A DNA stretch of 64,000 nt from a virus: positions 1 to 64,000 of IMG/VR virus record IMGVR_UViG_3300030090_003629. One strand, 5' to 3'. How positions within the stretch are numbered: the first letter of the stretch is position 1; each line of letters starts with the position of its first letter. Shown piece after piece: positions 25,654-37,039 of the stretch. Below the pieces are notes generated by a model. That model was given only the letters and a program-made list of their open reading frames with translations. It was not told the DNA's origin and ran no database searches. The translations under genes were made by a program, and so were the position numbers.

Positions 25654-27713
25654 TCTCCTTTTTCTTTATTAATTAATTCTTGTAAATCTTTTAAGCTTAC
25701 AGATTGATTTCCTACATTATCTATATAATTATAAAATGGACTACCGCTTGCAGGAGTTGTGTTTGACAAAGAGCTTCCTCCCAAACCAGATAAAACATTT
25801 GCAAAAGCAGCTCCTGTAAATTTAACAGCAGCATCTTTATTTGCTTGTTGTCTTTTCATATCTTCTGTTCTTTCTTTCTCTGTTTGTTGTATGTCAAAAT
25901 TTTCTTTAAACATCATTAACTTTTCATACTTATCTGCATTTTTTCTTTGCAGCTCATCGTCTTTTGCAGCAAAATCTAATAACGCAGAAGATCTTTGAGC
26001 ATCTAAAACTCCGCTTTGTGCTAAGAATCTAGCTCTATTACCATTTGTACCTCTAACAGCATTTTCTAAACCTAATTGATATGCATAGTCTATTTCATTT
26101 CTAAATTTATTTGCCTCGTCAGGATGAAAACCTTTTTTAGCCAACTCTCTACTTTGTCTTAAATGTTGCATAAACATAGGAGATAACTTAGCACTAGCTT
26201 GTGGCTTTACTTCTTTCATAGCTTCTGCTAGGCCTTTTTTACCTAGCACGTATGATATAATACCTCCTGGGCCACCAACATAATCTAAAACTTTACCTGC
26301 TCCCTTTATTAAACTAGATCCCAAGCCAGCTAAACCTTCTAATGGAGTGCTAGGAACATTAGTAACGTTTTTATCTGTTTGTTCTGTTGTATCTACACTT
26401 TCTGGTGTTACTAAAGATTCATCTGTACCTGTACCCCCATCAATATCTATTGTATCAGGAATACCATCACCATCTTGGTCAATCATCATTTCTTTTGCCC
26501 TTTCTTCTTTTATTTTTTCTTGTCTTTTTTTTGCTTCTTTTTGAAATGTATTTGGTACAAAATTTGGATTTATTTGACCTTCTTTTCCTAATTTAAAAGT
26601 ACCATCATCGTTAATTACACGAAATTCATTTTTATCTTTGTCCCACTTGTATCTGTTTTCTTGTATCTTTATAGGCCTTGACTTGTCTATATTATCAATA
26701 TTTTTATATACCTCATCAAAATTTGTATATTCTATTTCTCCTGTTTCTTGTAATTTAAAAGATCTTTTTATATCTTCTTGTGTTACATTTTCTCCAATAG
26801 GTATTGTAATTATTTGATCATTTGGACCCATTACTTGTACGTATTGTGTTTCTCCTGGAACAGACCCTTTAATTGCTGCTTTTGCTACAGTATTATTTCC
26901 CTCTTGTTCAACAATATATAGTTGCCCTTCTTTATCAACTGATAAATTTTCTGGAGGCAAACTTTTTATTACATCAGCATCTTTTTTATCTTCTATTTTT
27001 ATTTCTGGTAATTTACCAGCATCATAGGTTTTTCCTTCTTCTTCTACTGTAACTTCTGGCAATTCTCCAGCGTCTACAGTAGTACCCTGTTCCTCTACTG
27101 TAACTTCAGGTAATTCACCTCCATCTACTATAACATCATCATCTGTAGCTTCTTCATCTTTAACTTCTTCAGGACTATCAATATTTTTTATAACCGTTGG
27201 TATATTTTCTAATCTTGTTCTTGCAGTATCAATTGCATTTTGTGGTCTTTCCCAGTTAACAGTAAACCATGTAGAAGCTTCTTGTTCATTAGGAAAATTT
27301 TGTGCTAAATATTTTTTAGTGTCGTTTTCTTTTAAAGCATAATCTATTTGCCCTTTCCAATCAGTTTTCCAATCACTACCAGCAGATTTTTTCATAGCCT
27401 CAAATCTAGAGCCATAATGCTGAAATAACCCTCCCGACTTAGCTTTTATCCCGTCCCATAGATCAGATGGAACTTTTTTTCTTGCTTTTGTAGGGTGATA
27501 CTTAGTATAATACCAAGACTTGTCTTTTCCTTGAAAAACTAATTTTTCTGCATTTGATAGTTTTTTCGTTGGGTCTGCTATCATATAATCTCCTAACACT
27601 CCAACATTAAAACTACTTTCTGATTTTATATTGTTAATCATACCTATAGCATGATTACGAGATAGGCCTTTTTTTATTAAGTAGTTATATAATTCTTTTT
27701 CTGTTACTTTCAT
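25650..27713 (-). CDS. Virion protein with N-terminal tail-lysozyme domain
   Basis: 687 residues. Residues 1-170 match the phage tail lysozyme family: GLSRNHAIGMINNIKSESSF with catalytic-type Glu32, and SGGLFQHYGSRFEAM (93-107). It would cut peptidoglycan during genome entry. About 195-245 holds three copies of a DAGELPEVTVEEEG-like linker. A short DQDGDGIPDTID segment later resembles a thrombospondin type-3 calcium loop. The C-terminal third is helical and Lys/Gln-rich. It sits in the ejection-protein cluster and overlaps both neighbours. Confidence 0.75.
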   Translation of the reverse strand: MKVTEKELYNYLIKKGLSRNHAIGMINNIKSESSFNVGVLGDYMIADPTKKLSNAEKLVFQGKDKSWYYTKYHPTKARKKVPSDLWDGIKAKSGGLFQHYGSRFEAMKKSAGSDWKTDWKGQIDYALKENDTKKYLAQNFPNEQEASTWFTVNWERPQNAIDTARTRLENIPTVIKNIDSPEEVKDEEATDDDVIVDGGELPEVTVEEQGTTVDAGELPEVTVEEEGKTYDAGKLPEIKIEDKKDADVIKSLPPENLSVDKEGQLYIVEQEGNNTVAKAAIKGSVPGETQYVQVMGPNDQIITIPIGENVTQEDIKRSFKLQETGEIEYTNFDEVYKNIDNIDKSRPIKIQENRYKWDKDKNEFRVINDDGTFKLGKEGQINPNFVPNTFQKEAKKRQEKIKEERAKEMMIDQDGDGIPDTIDIDGGTGTDESLVTPESVDTTEQTDKNVTNVPSTPLEGLAGLGSSLIKGAGKVLDYVGGPGGIISYVLGKKGLAEAMKEVKPQASAKLSPMFMQHLRQSRELAKKGFHPDEANKFRNEIDYAYQLGLENAVRGTNGNRARFLAQSGVLDAQRSSALLDFAAKDDELQRKNADKYEKLMMFKENFDIQQTEKERTEDMKRQQANKDAAVKFTGAAFANVLSGLGGSSLSNTTPASGSPFYNYIDNVGNQSVSLKDLQELINKEKGE

Positions 27714-29836
27714 TACGCCATACCGTTAGATTTCCATTTTTTAATATTTTTACTAGCAACTTTTGCTATTTCTTTATCAGTCATTGTAGTCTTAAACTGA
27801 TCTGTAGCGTGGTCATAAACACCAGCACCTTTATTAACTTTAAAGTTTAATTTACCTCCTTTTGTATATATATTACCTTCGTTGTCTACAGGCATAGGAT
27901 TACTTTTATGAGTTTCTTTTCCAGGTGTAATATAACCACCTTTCATTGCTTTTCTTATAGGAGCTGCTGCCATTGCATAATTACCAGATCTTAAACCTTC
28001 TTCTACTTTATTTTGATCATTTACAATAAGTTCGTTTCCTGTAAATTCTGCTACTATTTCTTTGGTTTTTCCACCGTATTCAAACTTCATTCCTTTTTTA
28101 GCATAATCTAATTCTTCTTCTACATTAGGAGTAACAAAAGGATTTTCTTTTGAGCTAATCCAATCTCCTTCTGGTTGCATATTTTTACGCTCTTGTTGTA
28201 ATTGCGATAATTTAGCCATTGGTGTAAGCTGTATACCCGATTGTACAGGTTGTCCCATATCTCTAACTTGTTCAGGCCTTTTCAATATGTCTGTTCTACC
28301 TTGATCTAATGAGTACATATCCATTTGACCTGGACTTAATAAATCCATTAACCCTTGTATATAGTCTCCAACAAATTCAAAACCTGGTCTTGCTAGTTCC
28401 ATAGCTCCATGACCTACATCGTCTATTGCATCAAATCCCATATCAAGAGTATTTTGTGCAAAATTCATTGTTGGCCTTAATACAGAGTCTAATGCTCCTG
28501 TTGCTAAATCTGCTGGCTTATCTAAAGCGTCTGATACTGTATCCATAACTGGTTTAATTATAGGCTCTACAAGATTTTGTCCAACTGTTTGCAGTGTTTT
28601 ACCAGTAGCATCTGGAACAGTTTTTACAAGGTTAGTTGCAACCTTAACTCCAGTATTTACTCCTTCACTTACCAAATCACCAGCCCCCTTTATAATTGGA
28701 CTTACTGTATCTTGTATTGGATCTACAACACTTCCTGCTGCATCAAAAAATGGGTCTGCAATAGGTTGTAATACATTTCCTACTCCACTTAATATATTTG
28801 ATACTGGATCAAAAATAGAGCTAAGAACACTTCCATATCCATACTCAGGCAACCCAGTATAAGGATTTTTAGTACCACTACCCCCTAAAGCTTTTAATAA
28901 AGCTGCTTCAGGCGGGTTCACGTGCGCGAGCATAGTATCTCCATTTCTTCCTGCTTTAGCTATTTTATTTAATTCTTTTGGTGTAAACTTCATACCTTCT
29001 TTACCATAACCCTGAAATCTATCTGTTAGGTTTCCACCATACTGATTATCATACCTTGAAGATCTTTCTGTATACATGTCAGCCATTGCCCTAGCATTTA
29101 TATCATCTCTTATATCTTGCATTTCTTGTGATCTTTCTCTGTACCCTTCGTCTTGTTGTCTTTCTATATCTTGTACCACTTTTTGATTAGCAGCGTCTAC
29201 ATTCTTTTGTCGTTTTTTATTAAAGATATTTCCTAATAATAAAGCGCCTATCATTACTAAAGGATTTATTCCTCCTGCTCCTATTTTTAATGCTGTACCT
29301 CCAGCCAAAGGAGCTAGTTTACTTGTAGCAGGTATTAGTTTAGATAATTGATGTGCAGCCATCATAGTTGACCCTATTGTACCTAATTTTTCTTGTCTAG
29401 TTAAAGTATATGGATTATTGTCAGTACCGAATGCACCATACACAGCAGCAGCAGGACCAAAATTTACACTTCCTAAAGCTCCTGGTGCCTCCATTCCTAA
29501 ACCACTATAGATTGATTGAGCTCCAGATCTTATAAATGGACTTACCTTACTTCCTAAGTTATATCCAGTCATACCTGATCCAAACTTCATTAAGTTTTTA
29601 TCAAATTTACTTATACCGCTTAATTGATCTTTATATACACTTCTAGGATCTTGAACTTCTGAATATTGAGCATACATATCTCTGATATTTTTAGGAAAAT
29701 ATGCTTCTGAAGAATATGGATTTACTCCTTGTTGCTGTAATATTACATCTAGATTATTACCTTTATTAGCATAGTCTGATACGACATTTGCATCTTTTAA
29801 TGTATTAATAGCATTTATAACATTTGAATAACTCAT
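27713..29836 (-). CDS. Internal/ejection virion protein with amphipathic helices, 707 aa
   Basis: A hydrophobic helix (LVMIGALLLGNIF, near residue 200) is followed by a Gln/Arg-rich coiled region and then a long series of amphipathic helices (for example VSPIIKGAGDLVSEGVNTG). The last 110 residues carry a block (FEYGGKTKEIVAEFTGNELI, then KGGYITPGKETHKSNP) that recalls C-termini of large structural proteins in other Bacteroidota phages. Such proteins may insert into membranes at ejection. No enzyme motif. Overlaps its downstream neighbour at 27713. Confidence 0.6.
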   Translation of the reverse strand: MSYSNVINAINTLKDANVVSDYANKGNNLDVILQQQGVNPYSSEAYFPKNIRDMYAQYSEVQDPRSVYKDQLSGISKFDKNLMKFGSGMTGYNLGSKVSPFIRSGAQSIYSGLGMEAPGALGSVNFGPAAAVYGAFGTDNNPYTLTRQEKLGTIGSTMMAAHQLSKLIPATSKLAPLAGGTALKIGAGGINPLVMIGALLLGNIFNKKRQKNVDAANQKVVQDIERQQDEGYRERSQEMQDIRDDINARAMADMYTERSSRYDNQYGGNLTDRFQGYGKEGMKFTPKELNKIAKAGRNGDTMLAHVNPPEAALLKALGGSGTKNPYTGLPEYGYGSVLSSIFDPVSNILSGVGNVLQPIADPFFDAAGSVVDPIQDTVSPIIKGAGDLVSEGVNTGVKVATNLVKTVPDATGKTLQTVGQNLVEPIIKPVMDTVSDALDKPADLATGALDSVLRPTMNFAQNTLDMGFDAIDDVGHGAMELARPGFEFVGDYIQGLMDLLSPGQMDMYSLDQGRTDILKRPEQVRDMGQPVQSGIQLTPMAKLSQLQQERKNMQPEGDWISSKENPFVTPNVEEELDYAKKGMKFEYGGKTKEIVAEFTGNELIVNDQNKVEEGLRSGNYAMAAAPIRKAMKGGYITPGKETHKSNPMPVDNEGNIYTKGGKLNFKVNKGAGVYDHATDQFKTTMTDKEIAKVASKNIKKWKSNGMA

Positions 29837-29838
29837 AA

Positions 29839-32800
29839 TTAAATTGTTTTTCTATACTTTGCAAGTATTGCAAAGATATTAAATTTATCTGGAGTTTTTG
29901 CCTTATACTTTATTTTTGACCAAGTACCCCTAGATCTTTGTTTACTTTCATGCGTTCTCAATGGTGCTTTTAAAACCCCATCACTATATCTGTGCGCATT
30001 TAATCCTGCTATCTCTACATAATCAACTTCATAAGCAGGACCACTACCATTATCAAAATCTAACCTTATTTGCAATATATAAGAATCATTATATTGATCT
30101 ACATCTGACATATTAAACTCGCAAATAACCCAACCATTATCTATTCCTTCTGGCTCAGGTATATCAACTCTTCTGCCTGGATCTTCGTCTAAATACTGAC
30201 GATTACCTTCATTAAATTCTTTTATAGGCATACCTCTAAAATAACAAGAACCCTGCCATGTAGAGTTTGTATTGTCTATTCTTCTTATTCTTGCTCTTAT
30301 TATATTATTGTATTTACCTATAAAATCTTTTGTTGTATCTGGACTATAATCGGTTAATGCATTTTCGTGCTTAAATGATGACCGTAATTTACCGTCTCCT
30401 TTGAAATCTAATCTAGCAGAACTTTTATCTGTTGAGGTGTATAATATGTCTCCAACTTGAAAATCACCTGCTGCGTTACCCGAGTTTTTTCTAAAATGCA
30501 TATTTCCTGTTCCGCTTGAAGGTGTAGAGTTTGCATTCGTATCATCCCAAGCTTTTATAAAACCTTCATACACTACAGAGCCACTTCTTTCTACATACAT
30601 ATAAACTATTGTTTCGCCTTGTATGTCGTAACCTATTAAATTATTAAACAAAGATATATCAGCATAACCATATTGGCCATCAGTTCCTGTTACTGGATGA
30701 TCAATACTTGTTATTTCAACAGTTTGACCAGTATTTAATTGCATAGCTTTTGTTCCCTCTACCCCATCAGTCCATTGCCAAGAATGACTAGTTTCTCCAA
30801 AACTCCATCTTTTATTTATAATTAACTCTTCAGTATTATCTAAAATATTTTTTTCATCATGTATAACATCGTAATATTTTATTGTGTCTATTGTCGTGTC
30901 CGTATTATATTCTATAGAACTAAAGTTTATATAATTAGGCCTCATTACAATCTCTGCATTATCAAATATTTTACTATCTGATGCTTCTGAATTTATTACT
31001 TTTTCAATATAACTTTCTTCTATTACATATCCCTCATCTCCTATTATTTTTTTTGCATTAGTTTTAAATTTTGTATTATCTACACCTCCAGTGTAGTTTG
31101 AATTTATAGGGGTTGTAGCGGCATATTGAGAAGCGGCTGTTACTATAATATCAGTATTATTTCTTTTTCCAAAAAAATTACCTTTTATTCTTTTTTTATG
31201 TTTTCCCCATCTCCATAGCTTTAATGGATTTACTCTATACTGTTTGTATAAATTACTATCATAAGACCCATAAATATTATATGGCATTTTTAAATAACTA
31301 GTGCTAATATCTGTTGATCTATTTAATATAGATTCTACACATATTTCATTTTCTGGACATAAAATAAAAGACCCCTGCCCTCCAGATAACCATTGTGGTG
31401 GAGCTACAGTGTATTTAGATGTAAACGCATTTATACCTTCGTTATACACTAAAGTTTCTGATTTTTTAATTGGCTGACCATTAGTTGTTGATCCCATCTG
31501 GTGTAAAGTAGTTGGATTTGCAAACGTATGTCTTACTCTGTAATTTCCATAAGAATCATATATATCGTAATTACTATTATGAAAAGTTACCATTAACTCT
31601 TTATTGTCAAAATCATATATGCTTGTAATTCCTAAAAATTTTAAAGGATTGTCTGCATGATAATTTCTACCATACTTTTCTACAACATTTAAATGACCCT
31701 TGTAAACACCATGATACAGTCCTGCACCTTGATGTGTTGTTGTTATTGTTCCAAATGGAGCCCCGCCTCCTGAAGTTGCACTACAAAATTCTACGCTCTT
31801 CCATTGTACATCATGCATAATATATTTTAAATAATTTCTTTGACCCAGTGCATCTCCTAATGAAATTAATTTTTCTGTATCATACTTAAATAATCTAGCA
31901 AAATTTACATCTACAAAATACAAAGATTTTTCACTTTGCGCCACACTAAATTTATGTCTTGATCCATATTTAGTTGATATATAAATATGATTTTCTACAG
32001 TTTCTCCTGTTCCTGTAAACAATGATGTTCCAGAATCATCACTTAACATAGATAAAGGATTTACAAGTAGTTTTGCAAAAGCAGTATCTTGCAATACATA
32101 TATTTCATTTTTAAAATTAACAATAGCATTAATTTCTCCATACAACCCTTCCATATCATGAAATTGATTTATAGGAAATTGCCTAAATGAATCTGTTTTT
32201 TGTCCTAATATTTTTGTATTAGAATAAGCTATTTCATAAGGTAGTTCTAAATTTTCACAAGACTCATCTTCATCTATCATTAATCCAGACTTTATAGTAT
32301 TTTCTTGTGAGTACACACTATTATATAACCAATCATTACTAAATGGAGCTTCATTCATTTCTTTACCAATAATAACATCGCCAGAGTTTAATGTTAAACC
32401 ACTTCTCATATCTGTATTAACATAAGACTCTACAGGAAATACTTGCCATCTTGCAGCAGAATTTTTCATATATGGCGTTGATGTTTTTTGATGTGAATAA
32501 AAATTAACAAATGTATCTCCTCCAAATACTTGTGATACGTGCCCTTGTTTACCCCCACCTGTTTGTCCTGATGTATCGCTTTCTGATTGTACAGGATGAA
32601 AGTTTCCTGCTGGTATATATCTTGTTTTTTCTATGGCTCCTTTTGTGTGTCCTGAATAAGGCGTAACAGTTCTATGTATAGAACATAAATATTTATGTGG
32701 ATGTAAAGACTTTGCTTTTGTATTAGTCTTTATTTTTATATCTGTTACTGTATTTGCATCTCTTGTGTCTGGATAATGATTATATTCATCCGAGACACTG

Positions 32801-35800
32801 CCATTACCATGATGCGAAATATAAGTAGGGCTAACAGGAAAATTAACATATCCATTAACACCATTATTTGAAGTACCTATAGTATTTTGATCCATAACCC
32901 CGTAAAAACCTTTTCCATGTTCATATATAGCTGAAACATTATGACAATGAAACCAGCTTGCATAATTTACATATTCACGATTAGAAAAACCACTATCTTG
33001 ACTTTCAGCTGTTCTCCAATATGTATTTAGAGGATCTGGACCAAACTTTCTTGCTTCAGTTAACTTGTCATTAACCTCTATTAATATACTTCTCAATCCC
33101 ATTTGTAAAGTAGAAACAGTGTCATAAGTATAGTCCTCTGCTTTTACAGATGAATGTTGATTATCATGAGATTTTATATAAGCAATACTTCTGTTTACAG
33201 CTCCAAAAGTAAAAAACCTATTAAAATCTTCCCATCTAAAATCAGCATCACTATATGATTGACCTGACCCTCCATCCATAGGAAAAGATGAAGAATTTCT
33301 CATAAACCCTAATGTATTATTAGAAAATCCATTAGACACACCATTTTTAATATCTTGACAATATTTAAAAAACCCACTTGGAACTATTTCTCCGTCTGAT
33401 AATTCTTTTGCATTACCTATAGGTAGCCATTCACCATGAGACTCTCTAAATCTTAAACTAGAATTTAATCTATTAAAACCATCACCTATAGTTCTTTCTC
33501 CCCCCGATATTTCTAGATCGCACGCCCATTGTGTTTCATAACAATAATATTTTCCTATTAAAACCGAATAGTGTTCATTTATTTCTCTTCTTTTGCAAAA
33601 TGATAATGCTGCGCTAATAGTAGAATATGTATTTACTGGCAACCAGTCGTCCCAAGAAGAACTTGAATTAGTAGATAAATCATTAGCCTCTGTTAATATT
33701 GTTGCCCATCTACTACCTAAATGTACATTTCCATCTTCACCAATAGCTGTTCTGCAGTGAGTATAATGAGCAATCGGAAAGCTGCTAGACCAGCCTGAAC
33801 CGCTACCATTTTTATATCTCATTTGATCGCTTAACTTTAAAACTGTATTAATTACTAATCTATCTCCTTCTCTATATGAATAAGGCCTAATTCCAAAAGC
33901 ACTATCAGGACTATCAAGAGTAAAAACATTATGCACTATAGGTAGCATTGCATAATAACTGTTAGCTTTACTCATAGCCCCAAAAGCTTGCAACCTAGCA
34001 GCAGGATCTGCAGCATCGTGAAAATTGTTACGATACCCCATCTTATCGTATGTACCAAAATAAGCACAATGTTTATAGTTTTCTCCATGTGTACCAGGGC
34101 CTCCATAATGAGTTCCATTCCAGCCCCTAACTCTTTCTGCTCCAGATGCAGGGAATTTTTTAGTATCTTCAGTTTCTGGCCATGCAAATACTTTACCCTC
34201 TGAATTTCCTCCAGTTGTTAATTTTCCATCACTAACATTAGCATCATATCTCGCTAAATTTGAATTTTCTGCAAGTCCTATATAGCCGTTTAAATAAGTG
34301 TCGTATTCTGGCTGCTCTACATATGTTGGGTCGGCATTTGTACCAGATGCACCAGATTGATCATTCCATTGATTTACAAAAACTGGATCATCATCAAACC
34401 CTTTGTTGTCTTTGGTGCTAAATTTTGTACCATCATAACCATAATTCCTACCTAAACTTGCGTCTCCATATTTTGCGGTTTGATTTAATAATCCTTGTTG
34501 TACAATAGACCTATCTTCTTCATTTCTTTTTGCTCTTACAACTCTATAACCTGATATTTTTTTACATACTTCTTCAGGAATTAAAAATTCAAAATTTACA
34601 TACAGGTCAAAACAATAGTGCGTATCAGTGTGTGATCCGCTATCCCAACCATGCGCATTAGTATTAAAAACGTTTTGAAATAAAGGTAAGCCCTTAACCC
34701 TTCCGTCAGAGTGGGCAAATTCTCCACTTGTAGCATCAATAGGTCTTGCTTCAGCACCAACTAAATCGCCATTTGGTTTTATATATGCGTCAAGATTACG
34801 ATATGTTGATGCGTTTTGCGCTGTAAACCATTCTACGTCTGGTGGTGGTACTGCGTGTCCATATATAGCTGATAATTTATGATCTCTACAAAATGGATGT
34901 GTGGTAAATGCCTTTCTGTCTAATAAACTATCTTCGGAAAAGTACGAACTAAAACTAGCATCAACATCTATTGTTGGTCTAAATGGCGAGTAATCATTAT
35001 TTGTAGTCTCCCCTTCTAAATCTATCATTCTAAGAATATCAAATTGCCATGGCATTTGTATATCTCCTATCCATAAAACATTTCCAGGCGCACCGTTTAA
35101 ATCATACACTTGAACACCAAACCTATACACTTCACCTCTTTGATAACCTCTTTTGTCTCCTGCCGCATGTGGATCTTTTGTTCCACCTAAAGACATACTG
35201 GTGCTAACTTTTGTGTTACCTGATTCACTAACAGGCTGAACTGCACTTGCATCATGTATTGTTTCAAATTCTGTACTAAACTCTTCTTGCGTTGCTGTTG
35301 CGCTTATGTACGGACTTGAAGCAGTATTTTGCGATTGATCTACTTCTCTTTGTTTAACACCAAAAGTTACACGGCATCCTCCTAATTCATTTACCCTGTA
35401 GTTATAGCTCTCTCCACCTAAAGTCATTCTATCTGGTAAAAATCTATATTCTAGTTGCGCCCAAATTGCATGTGAATCTTGTCCATGAACTCCTACTCTT
35501 CGGCTTATACACGTTCTCCATGTTGGATTACCATAGTTACCATCATATTCTATATATGGGCGATTTGATACAGTAAAAACACTATGTGGAAAACCTAACA
35601 ATTCTCCATGACCTACACGATGATCATGATAGTCTTTCTCTGCTACATTACTTGGACGATTTAAAATTTCTACAGCTTCATCATTAGTAGTATTATCTTT
35701 ATTATAATGTTTTACTTCTTCATCATGTGTAGTTAAACATGCGTCTAATACATTACCAGAATTACTAGGAGCTATTCTCCATCTCATTATTTTTACATTC

Positions 35801-37038
35801 CATTCTTTTTCTGAAATCCAATTTTTCTTTTGTTTTAAATTTGCTGCAAAAAGAATGTTATCCTTAATAGCAATGTCTTTGCATATATCCCACGTATTAG
35901 ATTCAATTAAAACTTCTTCTAAACCATTTTCTACTTGATTACTCCATGACACATGCTGAAAAGTACTTTCACTACTTGATATACGATTTTGACCTACAAC
36001 TGCTACTTTTGGTGGTTGACCCGACTCCTCATAAAATAAAGAATATAATTCTACATATTCAAAGTTTTGATCTATATCTTTTATAACTACATTAAAACCT
36101 TGCGACCCTATATTGCCTCTTGGCCCTCCTCCGTATGTAGTGCTAGAGCTAAAACTTTGATCTGAAACATGATAAATATTACTTAATGGTCCAAATGTAG
36201 TTTCTCCACCATTTTCAGATATGTATTTATAGGTGTATTGATAAACTCCTACAGGCAAAGATCCGCTTAATGTTTTAGAAACTGTAGCTTGTGTTGCATT
36301 CATCAAAGGAGTTATATCTAATGATGTTTTAACAATATTTATTTTATCATCTTGATTTAAATTTAATGTTCTTAGTGGATTTATATTGTCTGTCCAATAA
36401 ACTCTTGACAAACAATTATTTTCTACTATAGCCTCAACTGTTACTGGTTGATCTATTTTCATTCCTAAGTCAGGGTAGTTCCAGCCCTCTACATTATAAC
36501 AATACCTATAGTCTAATACTCTTTGTACTTCTAATTTTTCATTGAAATCTACCATTAAAAAGATAGTACGTTCTGCAGGCTCTAAAACAGCCGCGTTTTG
36601 TCCAGTATCTTGTTTATACTCAAATCTAGCAACTATTATCAAAAATAATTGATTTGCATAAGAATAATGGCCAACTATAGACGCTCTGTTATCTATTTTT
36701 AAATTAGATACACTATATGACTCATTTACTGGAGATGCAGCATATGGTCCATTTGGACCTCTATCATAAAATGTTGGATAGTTGGTATTGTTTGATTCTG
36801 CCTCTATAGTTATCGGATATTCTGATAAATCAACAAATAAACTATTACCTTCTATATTTTCAACTGTAAATGTGTCTCCTTCTGAATTTGTGAGACGTAT
36901 ATTTTGTGCATCCGAATAACTTCCTTTTAATTGAAAGTGTGGATCTAAGTCACTTATCATTCCGTGAGTAAAACCTTGCGGTTGCGATACTCCAGGCCTT
37001 TCTTGTTTATTTGCTTTCTTTTGTCCTTTTTTTGCCAT
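29839..37038 (-). CDS. Very large tail structural protein (tail hub/stump candidate), 2399 aa
   Basis: After a Lys-rich start comes GFTHGMISDLDPHFQLKGSY and AQNIRLTNSEGDTFTVENI, a pattern typical of large tail proteins in crAss-like and flavobacterial phages. The body is beta-rich with propeller-like strands (YQYTYKYISENGGETTFGPL), many Trp/Tyr and long Gly/Asn loops. No signal peptide or catalytic motif. Position next to the ring/connector genes suits a tail tube, hub or stump protein. Size, about 7.2 kb of coding DNA, is notable for a podovirus. Confidence 0.65.
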   Translation of the reverse strand: MAKKGQKKANKQERPGVSQPQGFTHGMISDLDPHFQLKGSYSDAQNIRLTNSEGDTFTVENIEGNSLFVDLSEYPITIEAESNNTNYPTFYDRGPNGPYAASPVNESYSVSNLKIDNRASIVGHYSYANQLFLIIVARFEYKQDTGQNAAVLEPAERTIFLMVDFNEKLEVQRVLDYRYCYNVEGWNYPDLGMKIDQPVTVEAIVENNCLSRVYWTDNINPLRTLNLNQDDKINIVKTSLDITPLMNATQATVSKTLSGSLPVGVYQYTYKYISENGGETTFGPLSNIYHVSDQSFSSSTTYGGGPRGNIGSQGFNVVIKDIDQNFEYVELYSLFYEESGQPPKVAVVGQNRISSSESTFQHVSWSNQVENGLEEVLIESNTWDICKDIAIKDNILFAANLKQKKNWISEKEWNVKIMRWRIAPSNSGNVLDACLTTHDEEVKHYNKDNTTNDEAVEILNRPSNVAEKDYHDHRVGHGELLGFPHSVFTVSNRPYIEYDGNYGNPTWRTCISRRVGVHGQDSHAIWAQLEYRFLPDRMTLGGESYNYRVNELGGCRVTFGVKQREVDQSQNTASSPYISATATQEEFSTEFETIHDASAVQPVSESGNTKVSTSMSLGGTKDPHAAGDKRGYQRGEVYRFGVQVYDLNGAPGNVLWIGDIQMPWQFDILRMIDLEGETTNNDYSPFRPTIDVDASFSSYFSEDSLLDRKAFTTHPFCRDHKLSAIYGHAVPPPDVEWFTAQNASTYRNLDAYIKPNGDLVGAEARPIDATSGEFAHSDGRVKGLPLFQNVFNTNAHGWDSGSHTDTHYCFDLYVNFEFLIPEEVCKKISGYRVVRAKRNEEDRSIVQQGLLNQTAKYGDASLGRNYGYDGTKFSTKDNKGFDDDPVFVNQWNDQSGASGTNADPTYVEQPEYDTYLNGYIGLAENSNLARYDANVSDGKLTTGGNSEGKVFAWPETEDTKKFPASGAERVRGWNGTHYGGPGTHGENYKHCAYFGTYDKMGYRNNFHDAADPAARLQAFGAMSKANSYYAMLPIVHNVFTLDSPDSAFGIRPYSYREGDRLVINTVLKLSDQMRYKNGSGSGWSSSFPIAHYTHCRTAIGEDGNVHLGSRWATILTEANDLSTNSSSSWDDWLPVNTYSTISAALSFCKRREINEHYSVLIGKYYCYETQWACDLEISGGERTIGDGFNRLNSSLRFRESHGEWLPIGNAKELSDGEIVPSGFFKYCQDIKNGVSNGFSNNTLGFMRNSSSFPMDGGSGQSYSDADFRWEDFNRFFTFGAVNRSIAYIKSHDNQHSSVKAEDYTYDTVSTLQMGLRSILIEVNDKLTEARKFGPDPLNTYWRTAESQDSGFSNREYVNYASWFHCHNVSAIYEHGKGFYGVMDQNTIGTSNNGVNGYVNFPVSPTYISHHGNGSVSDEYNHYPDTRDANTVTDIKIKTNTKAKSLHPHKYLCSIHRTVTPYSGHTKGAIEKTRYIPAGNFHPVQSESDTSGQTGGGKQGHVSQVFGGDTFVNFYSHQKTSTPYMKNSAARWQVFPVESYVNTDMRSGLTLNSGDVIIGKEMNEAPFSNDWLYNSVYSQENTIKSGLMIDEDESCENLELPYEIAYSNTKILGQKTDSFRQFPINQFHDMEGLYGEINAIVNFKNEIYVLQDTAFAKLLVNPLSMLSDDSGTSLFTGTGETVENHIYISTKYGSRHKFSVAQSEKSLYFVDVNFARLFKYDTEKLISLGDALGQRNYLKYIMHDVQWKSVEFCSATSGGGAPFGTITTTHQGAGLYHGVYKGHLNVVEKYGRNYHADNPLKFLGITSIYDFDNKELMVTFHNSNYDIYDSYGNYRVRHTFANPTTLHQMGSTTNGQPIKKSETLVYNEGINAFTSKYTVAPPQWLSGGQGSFILCPENEICVESILNRSTDISTSYLKMPYNIYGSYDSNLYKQYRVNPLKLWRWGKHKKRIKGNFFGKRNNTDIIVTAASQYAATTPINSNYTGGVDNTKFKTNAKKIIGDEGYVIEESYIEKVINSEASDSKIFDNAEIVMRPNYINFSSIEYNTDTTIDTIKYYDVIHDEKNILDNTEELIINKRWSFGETSHSWQWTDGVEGTKAMQLNTGQTVEITSIDHPVTGTDGQYGYADISLFNNLIGYDIQGETIVYMYVERSGSVVYEGFIKAWDDTNANSTPSSGTGNMHFRKNSGNAAGDFQVGDILYTSTDKSSARLDFKGDGKLRSSFKHENALTDYSPDTTKDFIGKYNNIIRARIRRIDNTNSTWQGSCYFRGMPIKEFNEGNRQYLDEDPGRRVDIPEPEGIDNGWVICEFNMSDVDQYNDSYILQIRLDFDNGSGPAYEVDYVEIAGLNAHRYSDGVLKAPLRTHESKQRSRGTWSKIKYKAKTPDKFNIFAILAKYRKTI

Positions 37039-37039
37039 T

